Assembly (NCBI RefSeq): GCF_000308475.2
Contig: NZ_BAFT02000020.1
Span: 30,117 to 94,116 of the forward strand
Length of the DNA stretch: 64,000 bases
Direction of reading: 5' to 3'
From: Nocardia brasiliensis NBRC 14402
GTDB lineage: Bacteria; Actinomycetota; Actinomycetes; Mycobacteriales; Mycobacteriaceae
Under the pieces are notes generated by a model, which was not told the DNA's origin, did no database searches, and worked only from the letters and a program-made list of their open reading frames with translations. A program made the translations under genes and the position numbers. Of the stretch, positions 53,816-61,086 are shown in pieces. Within the stretch, counting starts at the first letter, position 1; the number at the start of each line of letters is the position of its first letter.

Positions 53816-54135
53816 GGCCGGGTCCACTGGTAGAAGGAGCGGGCCATCGCGTCGGCCGGGCTGCGCCAGCTCGGCGAATAGGGCTGGATGAACGGCAGCA
53901 GCCCCTCGTTGATCTCCTGGAACAGCGGGTGGTTGCGCACCTCGGCGACCCGTTCGGCCACCGCCGCGTCGGCCTCGATCAAATGAAAATACAGATCGTG
54001 GAAGGTGAACAGGGTGCGGCGCCGCACGCCCACCAGGGCGGGGAGTTCGGTCTGGTCCGAGCGCGCGAACAACTCGGCGACCTGCTCGCTGTCCCCCGGT
54101 CGCATCCGCGCCACGATCAGACTGAGCTCCGACAT
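53812..54135 (-). CDS. TcmI-family polyketide cyclase
   Basis: 107 residues, dimeric ferredoxin-like fold. IVARMRPGDSEQVAELFARSDQTELPALVGVRRRTLFTFHDLYFHLIEADAAVAERV and the C-terminal FIQPYSPSWRSPADAMARSFYQW are diagnostic of TcmI-type cyclases, which close the last ring of tetracenomycin-like frameworks. First gene of the 17-gene operon. It diverges from the methyltransferase operon across the repeat-containing promoter; GGAGAGG precedes the ATG. Confidence 0.92.
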   Translation of the reverse strand: MSELSLIVARMRPGDSEQVAELFARSDQTELPALVGVRRRTLFTFHDLYFHLIEADAAVAERVAEVRNHPLFQEINEGLLPFIQPYSPSWRSPADAMARSFYQWTRP

Positions 54136-54196
54136 CTCGACCTCTCCTCATGTTGCTCAACTGGCCCAATGAGATTCGTGGACTGTGGCACCCCGT

Positions 54197-54271
54197 GATC
54201 GAGGCGCACTGTGGGAGCGATCGAGGACACCCCGTGCGCAGCACGATCGAGGACGGCACCAGTGATCGTGG
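54197..54271. promoter_or_regulatory. GATCG(A/T)GG repeats in the divergent polyketide promoter
   Basis: GATCGAGG occurs at 54197, 54219 and 54245, and GATCGTGG at 54264; start spacings are 22, 26 and 19 bp. A fifth partial copy (GATCGCTC) is at 54287. They fill the 161-bp gap that drives the 17-gene PKS operon and the methyltransferase-P450 operon. TCGAG-type repeats spaced near 22 bp are typical of SARP activator sites. Confidence 0.55.
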
Positions 54272-54296
54272 AGCGCGCGAACCGACGATCGCTCGC

Positions 54297-55337
54297 ATGT
54301 CGACCGAGATCACCGCGCGTGGGCAGGCGCAGCAGCAGCTGCTCGGATTGCTGGCCGGGAAGATGGTCTCCGCGACCATCTGCACGCTGGCGCGGATCGG
54401 CCTCGCCGATCACCTCACCGAGGGACCCCGCCCGGTGTCCGAGCTGGCCACGGCCACCGGCACCGACCCGGACATGCTCTACCGATTCCTGCGCACCGCC
54501 GCCGGCGTCGGCCTGTTCAGCGAGCACGCGGACCGGTCGTTCGGGCTCACCGAGACCGGCGCGCTGCTGCGCTCGGATGTGGACGGTTCGCTGCGCTACC
54601 TGGCCTACCTCTACGGCGAGGAGAGCGTCTGGAACTGCTTCGCCTATGCCGCCGACACCCTGCGCACCGGCAAACCCGCGGGCCCGGCGTTGCGCGGCGG
54701 GCGCGGCTGGTTCGAGTACATGGCCGACAGCCCCGAGTACGCGGAGGTCTTCCATCGCGCGATGACCGGCGTGAGCAACCGGGCGCCGGAGGTGGCCGCG
54801 AGCTACGACTTCGGCCGATACCGGACGATCGCCGATATCGGCGGCGGGCAGGGCCGGCTGCTCTCGGCCATTCTCGCCGCCAACCCGCAGCAGCGCGGCG
54901 TGCTCTTCGATACCGAATCCGCCATCGGCGGCGCGGATCCCGTGCTCACCGAGTTCGGGGTGCGCGATCGGGTCGAATGCGTGGTCGGCGACTTCTTCGA
55001 CAGCGTGCCCGCCGGGGCCGACGCGTATCTGCTCAAGGCGATCCTGCACGACTGGAACGACGCCGACTCGATCCGCATCCTGCGCAACATCCGCGCGGTC
55101 AGCACCGAGGACACCCGGGTCTACGTGATCGAGGCGGTGGTGCCCGGCGCCGGCGAATGGCATTTCAGCAAGGCGATGGACATCGCCATGGCGGTGAGCC
55201 TGGGCGGCAAGGAGCGCGAACTCGCCGAGTGGCGAGACCTGTTCGCGCAGGCCGATTTCGAACTGGTCGACACGGTCCGCACCGCACCGCCGCACTGGTT
55301 GATCAAGGCCAGGCCGATACCGCGGACGCCGCGATGA
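54297..55337 (+). CDS. SAM-dependent O-methyltransferase
   Basis: 346 residues from the ATG at 54297; an in-frame ATG at 54150 would run through the promoter repeats and is rejected. N-terminal domain KMVSATICTLARIGLADHLTEGPRPVSELATATGTDPDMLYRFLRTAAGVGLF; SAM domain YRTIADIGGGQGRLLSAIL, VVGDFFDSVPAGADAYLLKAILHDWNDADSIRILRNI. It has an intact DxGGGxG loop and belongs to the family that methylates phenolic hydroxyls of aromatic polyketides. Overlaps the first P450 by four bases. Confidence 0.9.
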   Translation: MSTEITARGQAQQQLLGLLAGKMVSATICTLARIGLADHLTEGPRPVSELATATGTDPDMLYRFLRTAAGVGLFSEHADRSFGLTETGALLRSDVDGSLRYLAYLYGEESVWNCFAYAADTLRTGKPAGPALRGGRGWFEYMADSPEYAEVFHRAMTGVSNRAPEVAASYDFGRYRTIADIGGGQGRLLSAILAANPQQRGVLFDTESAIGGADPVLTEFGVRDRVECVVGDFFDSVPAGADAYLLKAILHDWNDADSIRILRNIRAVSTEDTRVYVIEAVVPGAGEWHFSKAMDIAMAVSLGGKERELAEWRDLFAQADFELVDTVRTAPPHWLIKARPIPRTPR

Positions 55338-56473
55338 ACGGCTGCCCGTTCCCGTTCGCCTGGCCCGCCGGCCCGGCCCAGCCGGACGCGCTGCTGCAGG
55401 CGCACCGCGACCCGTTCCGCACGGTCACCCTGCCCAGCGGCGACGCCGCCGTGCTGGCCACCCGCTACCAGACGATCCGGGCTTTGCTCGCCGACCCGCG
55501 AATCAGCAAGGACCGCAACCGGTCCGGCGTGGCGAAGATGACCACCCGGCCGCAGAAGGTATTTCAGCGCCGCGTCGACATGTCCCCGCCCGCCCATGCC
55601 CGGATGCGGCGGCTGATCGCCCGCGAATTCACCGCCGCCCGAGTCGAAACCCTGCGCCCGCGGATCGCGGCCATCGTCGAGGAGTTGCTCGACCGGATGG
55701 CGGCCGGTGGCGCGGCGGAGCCCGTGGATCTGAACACCGCCTTCGCGTTTCCGCTGTCGATCCAGGTGATCTGCGAGTTGCTCGGCGTCCCCGCGCAGGA
55801 CCGTCATCATTTCGGCGACACCAGCAATCCGCCGTGGGACTACATCCGCGAACTCATCGAACGCAAACGGCGGCAACCCGATTCGGATCTGATCAGCGCG
55901 CTCATCGCGGTGACCGATGCCGAGGACGGCCGCCTCACCCCCGACGAACTGCATTTCTGGTCGACTCTGCTGCTGCTCGCCGGCTACGAGACGACCGCGA
56001 ACCAGCTCGCGGGTGCCGTCGTGCTGCTGCTGCACCATCGCGACCAATTGGCGCTGCTGCGCGCGGATCCGGCGTTGATCACCGGTGCGGTGGAGGAACT
56101 GCTGCGCTGCCAGGTGGTCGGCACGTCGCTGTCCATGCTGCGCTACGTCACCGAGGACGTCACCGTCGAGGATCGTGTTATTCCGCAGGGCACCAGCATC
56201 ATTCCCGCGCTCGAATGCGCCAATCACGATCCGGCGGTCTTCGCCGACCCGGGGCGGATCGACCTCACCCGGCGCGACGCGCAGCAGCTCACGTTCAGTG
56301 TCGGCCGGCACTTCTGCCCCGGCGCGCCGCTGGCGCGGGCCCAGCTGCAGATCGGTATCGGCGCCTTGATCGAGCGCTTCCCGACGCTGCGACTCGCGGT
56401 CGCGCCCGAGCGCCTCGACCGCGTCGACGACCATTTCTTCCAGGGCTTCCGCACGGTTCCCGTGCGCTGGTGA
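55334..56473 (+). CDS. Cytochrome P450 with a shortened F/G region
   Basis: 379 residues, ATGA overlap with the methyltransferase. I-helix LLLLAGYETTANQLAG, ExxR in VEELLRCQ region, and heme-binding FSVGRHFCPGAPLARAQLQ with the Cys ligand kept. Compared with the next P450 (AQDRHHF... versus EQDQARF...), about 18 residues are missing between the 'LGVP-QD' element and the 'LIERKR' helix, where the F and G helices normally form the substrate lid. It probably hydroxylates or couples the polyketide. The pairing of two similar P450s suggests duplication. Confidence 0.9.
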   Translation: MNGCPFPFAWPAGPAQPDALLQAHRDPFRTVTLPSGDAAVLATRYQTIRALLADPRISKDRNRSGVAKMTTRPQKVFQRRVDMSPPAHARMRRLIAREFTAARVETLRPRIAAIVEELLDRMAAGGAAEPVDLNTAFAFPLSIQVICELLGVPAQDRHHFGDTSNPPWDYIRELIERKRRQPDSDLISALIAVTDAEDGRLTPDELHFWSTLLLLAGYETTANQLAGAVVLLLHHRDQLALLRADPALITGAVEELLRCQVVGTSLSMLRYVTEDVTVEDRVIPQGTSIIPALECANHDPAVFADPGRIDLTRRDAQQLTFSVGRHFCPGAPLARAQLQIGIGALIERFPTLRLAVAPERLDRVDDHFFQGFRTVPVRW

Positions 56474-56490
56474 ACAGCAGGAAGGTGCGC

Positions 56491-57687
56491 ATGACCGCCG
56501 CAGAACCCGTCCCCTATCCGTTCACCCGGCCTGCCGCGCTGGAACCGCCGCGCGAGCTGTTCGGCCTGTCCGGCTGCCCGATGGTGCCGGTCCGGCTGCC
56601 GAGCGGCGACGACGCGGTGCTGGTCACCCGGCACGCCGACATCCGCGCGCTGCTCGTGCATCCGGCGGTGAGCCGCAACCTGAACCGGCCCGACGCCGCG
56701 CGAATCAGCAAGCACAACAGCATGTTCCAGGATTCGAAAATGGATCCCGATCCGCCCGAGCACACTCGGGTGCGCCGGCTGGTCATGCAGGCGTTCAGTC
56801 CGGCCCGGGTCGCGGCGCTGGAACCGTTCGTCGTCGCGGTGGTCGACGAACTGCTCGACGCGATGGAAAACCACGGCGGGCCGGTCGATCTCAATCAGGC
56901 GCTGGCGTTTCCGCTGCCGATCCGGGTGCTGTGCCGGCTGCTCGGCGTGCCGGAGCAGGACCAGGCGCGCTTCCGCGGCTGGACCGAGCATTTCCTGTCG
57001 GTCAGCCAATTCAGCGGTCCCGAGATCGGCGCCGCGATGCGCGAGCTGAACGAGTACATCGCGGCGTTGATCGAAGCCAAACGTGTTGCACCCGGCGACG
57101 ATCTGGTCAGTGGCATGATCGCCGCGCACGACGCCGACGACGGCAGGCTCACCGGTTACGAACTGCACTGGTGGTGCCGGCTGCTGCTGCTCGTCGGCTA
57201 CGAGACCACCGCCAGTCAGCTGGGCGGCACGGTGGCGCTGCTGCTTTCGCGCCCCGATCAGCTCGCGCTGGTGCGCGACGATCCGAGCCTGGTGCCGCGC
57301 GCGGTCGAGGAGGCGTTGCGCTGGAAACTCGTCGGCTCCTCGGTGTCGATGCTGCGCTACACCACCGCCGACATCGACCTCGACGGATACACCATCGCGG
57401 CGGGCACCAGCGTGATTCCCGCCGTCGACGCCGGAAACTTCGACCCCGCGGTGTTCGATCACCCCGAACGCTTCGACATCACCCGCACCGACAACGACCA
57501 CCTCACGTTGAGCCGGGGCCCGCACTTCTGTATCGGCGCCGGACTCGCGCGCGCCGAACTCACCACGGCGATCGGCCGGCTGCTGGCCCGCTTCCCGACG
57601 CTGCGACTCGCGGTGCCCGCCACCGAATTACGCAGACAAGAGGGCGCGTTGCTGGAGGGCTTCCTCGGTATCCCGGTGGAGTGGTGA
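56491..57687 (+). CDS. Cytochrome P450
   Basis: 398 residues from an ATG at 56491 with AGGAAGG upstream; a GTG at 56470 overlapping the previous stop is possible but lacks its own site. I-helix LLLLVGYETTASQLGG, ExxR at VEEALRWK, heme loop LSRGPHFCIGAGLARAEL. Normal length with a full F/G region. Related to the preceding P450 along its whole length. Needs ferredoxin and reductase from elsewhere. The glycosyltransferase begins directly after the stop, so it is in the same operon. Confidence 0.92.
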   Translation: MTAAEPVPYPFTRPAALEPPRELFGLSGCPMVPVRLPSGDDAVLVTRHADIRALLVHPAVSRNLNRPDAARISKHNSMFQDSKMDPDPPEHTRVRRLVMQAFSPARVAALEPFVVAVVDELLDAMENHGGPVDLNQALAFPLPIRVLCRLLGVPEQDQARFRGWTEHFLSVSQFSGPEIGAAMRELNEYIAALIEAKRVAPGDDLVSGMIAAHDADDGRLTGYELHWWCRLLLLVGYETTASQLGGTVALLLSRPDQLALVRDDPSLVPRAVEEALRWKLVGSSVSMLRYTTADIDLDGYTIAAGTSVIPAVDAGNFDPAVFDHPERFDITRTDNDHLTLSRGPHFCIGAGLARAELTTAIGRLLARFPTLRLAVPATELRRQEGALLEGFLGIPVEW

Positions 57688-57688
57688 G

Positions 57689-58846
57689 ATGCGCGTCCTC
57701 TGTGTGAACTGGGCGTGGCCGTCGCACTTCATGCCGCTGGTGCCGGTGCTGTCGGCGCTGCGGGCGGCGGGCGCGGAGGTCCGGGTGGCGAGTCAGCCGC
57801 TGCTGCAACGGATCGTCACCGACGCCGGACTGCCCTTCACCCCGGCCGGCGCCGACGTCGACCACTCCGCGATCCGGGCCCGCACGGCCGCCGCCGCGCC
57901 GCCGGTGGCCGATATCTGGAACGTCGACGAAAACGCCAGAATGACACAGGTTTTCGCGGTCTTCGCCGAGCGTGCCCGGCTGATGCTGGACGACACCGTC
58001 GCCCTCGCCGAACGCTGGCAACCCGACCTGGTCTTCTTCGAGCCGACCAGCTTCGCGGGACCGCTGGTCGCCGCGCTGCTCGGGGTGCCCGCGATCCGGC
58101 ACATCCACGGCGTGGACATGACCTATCGGGCCAGGGGCGCGACCCCGGCCTTGGTGGCGCCGCTGGCCGAGCAACTCGGCATCGCGCTGCCGAACCTGCT
58201 CGGCAGCCACACCGTCGACCCGTGCCCGCCGTCGCTGCAGATCGCGACCGACACCACCTCGACCACGGTGCGCTACATCCCGTACAACGGGCCCGCGACC
58301 ATTCCGGCCTGGCTCGCCGAACCGCCCACCGTGCCCCGCATCTGCCTGACCTGGGGCACCACGGTGACCGCGCAGGGCGGGGAATTCCTGCTGCCCGAGG
58401 TACTGGCCGCACTGGACGGGCTGGAGCTGGACGTGGTCGTCACGGTGCGGCCCGCCGAGATCGAACACCTCGGCCCGCTGCCGAGCAATGTGCGGGCCGT
58501 CTCCGGGCTCGCCCTGCACCTGCTCATGCCGTCGTGTGCGCTGGTGATCCATCAGGGCGGTTTCGGCACCATGCTCACCGCGGTCGACGCCGGCGTGCCG
58601 CAACTGCTGCTGCCGCAGTTCCCCCATCACATGCTGCCCGCCGAGCAGTTGCGCGGGACCGGCGCGGCGGCCGTGCTACCGGTCGCCGAATTCGATCGTG
58701 CCGTGGTGCGCGACCTGGTGGTCCGGCTCGTCGGCGACAGTCCCGAACGCGCCGCGACGCAGGTGCTGCGCGCCGAGCTACGGGCGCAGCCGACCCCCGC
58801 GCAGATCGCGCCCGACCTGCTGGCACTCGGAAAGGGAACACGGTGA
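57689..58846 (+). CDS. GT1-family glycosyltransferase (aromatic polyketide type)
   Basis: 385 residues. Starts VLCVNWAWPSHFMPLVPVLSALRAAGAEVRVAS and has VDMTYRARGATPALVAPLAEQLG, and HQGGFGTMLTAVDAGVPQLLLPQ. It closely parallels the transferase at 41594 (WAW-SH-PLV start, HVDPCPxSLQ, HQGG). The third transferase of the cluster, transcribed with the P450s. It may attach a second sugar or work on a different position. Overlaps the PNPOx-like gene by four bases. Confidence 0.9.
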   Translation: MRVLCVNWAWPSHFMPLVPVLSALRAAGAEVRVASQPLLQRIVTDAGLPFTPAGADVDHSAIRARTAAAAPPVADIWNVDENARMTQVFAVFAERARLMLDDTVALAERWQPDLVFFEPTSFAGPLVAALLGVPAIRHIHGVDMTYRARGATPALVAPLAEQLGIALPNLLGSHTVDPCPPSLQIATDTTSTTVRYIPYNGPATIPAWLAEPPTVPRICLTWGTTVTAQGGEFLLPEVLAALDGLELDVVVTVRPAEIEHLGPLPSNVRAVSGLALHLLMPSCALVIHQGGFGTMLTAVDAGVPQLLLPQFPHHMLPAEQLRGTGAAAVLPVAEFDRAVVRDLVVRLVGDSPERAATQVLRAELRAQPTPAQIAPDLLALGKGTR

Positions 58847-59286
58847 GACAAGCAGCCCCGCGCGCACTGACCGACCGCAAACAGCATGTCCTGGAGTTGC
58901 TCGCCGAACCGGGACACCTGTGGCTCGCGACCGCGGCCGAATCGCTCCCGCACCTGGTGCCGCTGGCCTTCGCCTACGGCGAGGGCGACCTGCTGATGGT
59001 GACGAAACCCGGCGCCAGGACCGTGCGCAGTTTGCGCGGCGCGAGCCGGGCCAGGGCCGCGCTCGGCGACACCCGGGACGTGGTGCTCATCGACGGCACC
59101 ACCACCTTCTTCGATCCGCAGTCGGTCACCGGGCAGCTCGGGGCTCTGCTGGACACGCTGCCGATGGGTCGGCGGGTGCCCGGCAGCGTCGGTCTGCGGC
59201 TGCGGCCCGACCGGATCCAGGCGTGGCAATCGATGGCCGAGATCGGCGACCGCACCCTGATGACGGGTGGTCGCTGGCTGGTCTGA
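58843..59286 (+). CDS. PNPOx-like split-barrel flavin/F420 protein
   Basis: 147 residues, GTG overlapping the previous stop. LTDRKQHVLELLAEPGHLWLATAAESLPHLVPLAFAYGEGDLLMVTKPGARTVRSLRGASRARAALGDTRDVVLIDG is the split-barrel of pyridoxamine-phosphate oxidase-like proteins, several of which use F420 in actinomycetes. The C-terminus (LRLRPDRIQAWQSMAEIGDRTLMTGGRW) is common in that group. It could reduce or oxidise an intermediate of the pathway. Cofactor not assignable by eye. Confidence 0.8.
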   Translation: MRQAAPRALTDRKQHVLELLAEPGHLWLATAAESLPHLVPLAFAYGEGDLLMVTKPGARTVRSLRGASRARAALGDTRDVVLIDGTTTFFDPQSVTGQLGALLDTLPMGRRVPGSVGLRLRPDRIQAWQSMAEIGDRTLMTGGRWLV

Positions 59287-59299
59287 GACCGCCCGCACA

Positions 59300-59311
59300 G
59301 GAGATAACTCC
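59300..59311. promoter_or_regulatory. GGAG-N4-CTCC element before the second VC0807 gene
   Basis: GGAGATAACTCC; with flanks it makes CAGGAG-ATAA-CTCCTG (59298-59313). It differs by one base from 30789-30800, and in both places a -10-like hexamer follows at a similar distance (CAATAG near 59355, GATACT at 30849). A shared regulator is possible. Confidence 0.45.
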
Positions 59312-59400
59312 TGGCCGAATCGGCGGTTTCGTCTCTACAGCGCGCCGCGGGCGGCCAATAGCCTGAGATCGCCACCAACCCCACCGATCAGGAGACCGCG

Positions 59401-60102
59401 ATGACGGCACCGACGCCGAAGAAGACGAGCCGGTTCAAGGCGCTGTTGCCGCTGTTCGGCAACGTGATCGTGTCGACCGTGCTGTATTTCGTGCTGCGCG
59501 CGATCGGCTTCAGCGAGATCTGGTCGCTGGCCATCCCCGGCATCGTGGTCGCCGTCACCACCACGGTCGGCAGCATCCGGCGGCGCTCGCTCGACGTCAT
59601 CGGCGCGCTGGTGCTGGTGGAGCTCGTCGTCTCGCTCGGGCTGGCCTTCGTCACCGACGATCCGCGCATCGCCGCGATCCGGCCCGCGCTCTACATGCTG
59701 ACCACCGGCGGTTTCTTCCTCTTCACCTGCGTGGTCGGCAAACCGGTCATGTATCTGCTCGCCACGCCCATGGCGACCAATGGCGGCGAACCCCGCCGCA
59801 CGGAGGCCTACCACCGCGCGTGGGACGAGGAACCGCGGTTCCGCAAGCTGGAACGGCTGATGACCCTCGGCGTCGGCCTCACCATGTTCCTCGATTCGGG
59901 TCTGCGCATCGGCATCGTCTACAGCTCCCCCGCCAGCGACCTGGACCGTTCCTTCCTGGTGTCCAACGGCGCCGCCATCGTCATGGTCGTCCTGGTCATC
60001 GTCATCATGGTCGCCTTCATCCCCCGCCTCTCCAAGATCGTCGACCAGGTCCAGCAGCGTGTCCCGGAATCCGGCCCCGCCGCCGAGGTTCGCGCGCACT
60101 GA
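59401..60102 (+). CDS. VC0807-family integral membrane protein
   Basis: 233 residues with about six membrane helices (LLPLFGNVIVSTVLYFVLRAIG, IWSLAIPGIVVAVTTTVGSI, IGALVLVELVVSLGLAFV, LTTGGFFLFTCVVGKPVMYLL, LMTLGVGLTMFLDSGLRIGIVY, AAIVMVVLVIVIMVAFIP). Same family as the protein at 42770, with the R-(R/E)-RSLDVI and TDDPRIAAI elements. It has its own promoter region (113 bp), including the GGAG-N4-CTCC element. Probably a tolerance or export function, not shown. Confidence 0.75.
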   Translation: MTAPTPKKTSRFKALLPLFGNVIVSTVLYFVLRAIGFSEIWSLAIPGIVVAVTTTVGSIRRRSLDVIGALVLVELVVSLGLAFVTDDPRIAAIRPALYMLTTGGFFLFTCVVGKPVMYLLATPMATNGGEPRRTEAYHRAWDEEPRFRKLERLMTLGVGLTMFLDSGLRIGIVYSSPASDLDRSFLVSNGAAIVMVVLVIVIMVAFIPRLSKIVDQVQQRVPESGPAAEVRAH

Positions 60103-60141
60103 ATACGGTGCCGTGGTCCACGCCTATGGCAGGATCGCGCG

Positions 60142-61086
60142 GTGGACGAAATCGCGAACAGGACGGGGAGTGCGGTCGACGCGGCGGTGGCGGTGGGCCG
60201 CGAACTGGGGCTGACGGTGACCGATGCCGTGGTGCTGCACGACTTGTTCTCGGTGGTCGTGCATCTCGCGCCCGCGCCGGTGGTGGCGCGGATCCCGGTG
60301 GTGCTGTCGCCCACCACCGACCTCGCGACCTTGGCGCGGCGGCAGCGGGCCGAACTGGACGTGGCCCGATGGCTGAACGAACAAGGGACACCGGTGATTC
60401 CGCCCAGTCCGCTCGTCCCGCTGGAACCGGTACAGCGCGAAGGCTTTTCGATGACGTTCTGGCAGTTCGTCGTCGAGGATCGCGACAAAGAGCCCGACTA
60501 TGTGGCGAATTCGGAGCGCACGGCCGACCTGCACGCCGCGCTGCGCGGCTACCCGGGAGAACTGTCGTTCCTGTCCTCGGCCGAACCGCGGTTCGTCACC
60601 GAAAGCCTTGCGCTGCTGCAGGACCGGCCGGACCTGATCGATCCGTCCGACCTGGACCGCGCGCGCCGCGAGTGGCGGGTGCTGGCACCGTTCGTCCGGT
60701 CCCGCGACGCCTTCGAGGCCCGGTTCCCCGGGATCGACGTGCAGCCCATTCACGGCGACTCACCGCCGGCGAACATCTTCAACGGGACGGCGGGCGACCT
60801 CTATTCCGACTTCGAACTCGTCACGCTGGGTCCGGTCGAATGGGATCTCGCCGCGCTCGGCCCCGACCTCGAAGCCGCGTACAACCGTGGTGCGCGACGC
60901 AACGGCATGCGGCCGCTGGACGACGAGGTGCTGCGGTTCGTGAACGCCGTCGGCGTACTGCGCGCGATCGCCGTCCTCACCCTCAGCCCGCAGCTGCCCG
61001 CACTGGTGGAGTTCCTGCAACCACTCATCGACCAGTGGCACGACCTGCCGTTCGCGGGCGGACTGGACGGGTTCGTCACCAGGTGA
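60142..61086 (+). CDS. APH-family small-molecule kinase
   Basis: 314 residues from a GTG. The aminoglycoside-phosphotransferase fold is shown by VQPIHGDSPPANIFN (catalytic HGDxxxxN with Asp), and SDFELVTLGPVEWDLAAL for the Mg2+ site, where the usual DF-D/E is followed by the 'xGPxxWDLA' motif. Phosphorylates a hydroxyl of a small molecule. In a cluster with an amino-deoxysugar product it may provide self-resistance or a protecting group. Its last 11 bases overlap the convergent P450 gene. Confidence 0.82.
   Translation: MDEIANRTGSAVDAAVAVGRELGLTVTDAVVLHDLFSVVVHLAPAPVVARIPVVLSPTTDLATLARRQRAELDVARWLNEQGTPVIPPSPLVPLEPVQREGFSMTFWQFVVEDRDKEPDYVANSERTADLHAALRGYPGELSFLSSAEPRFVTESLALLQDRPDLIDPSDLDRARREWRVLAPFVRSRDAFEARFPGIDVQPIHGDSPPANIFNGTAGDLYSDFELVTLGPVEWDLAALGPDLEAAYNRGARRNGMRPLDDEVLRFVNAVGVLRAIAVLTLSPQLPALVEFLQPLIDQWHDLPFAGGLDGFVTR

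Noticed and set aside
54150..54296. Upstream in-frame ATG (54150) for the methyltransferase
   Set aside because: It would make the divergent promoter and its GATCGAGG repeats coding and adds a 49-residue tail without family similarity.
55334..56473. Considered as an inactive P450-like glycosyltransferase helper (DesVIII type)
   Set aside because: The heme-ligand Cys and ExxR are kept, unlike helper proteins that lack the cysteine. It also lies next to another P450, not directly beside the glycosyltransferase.
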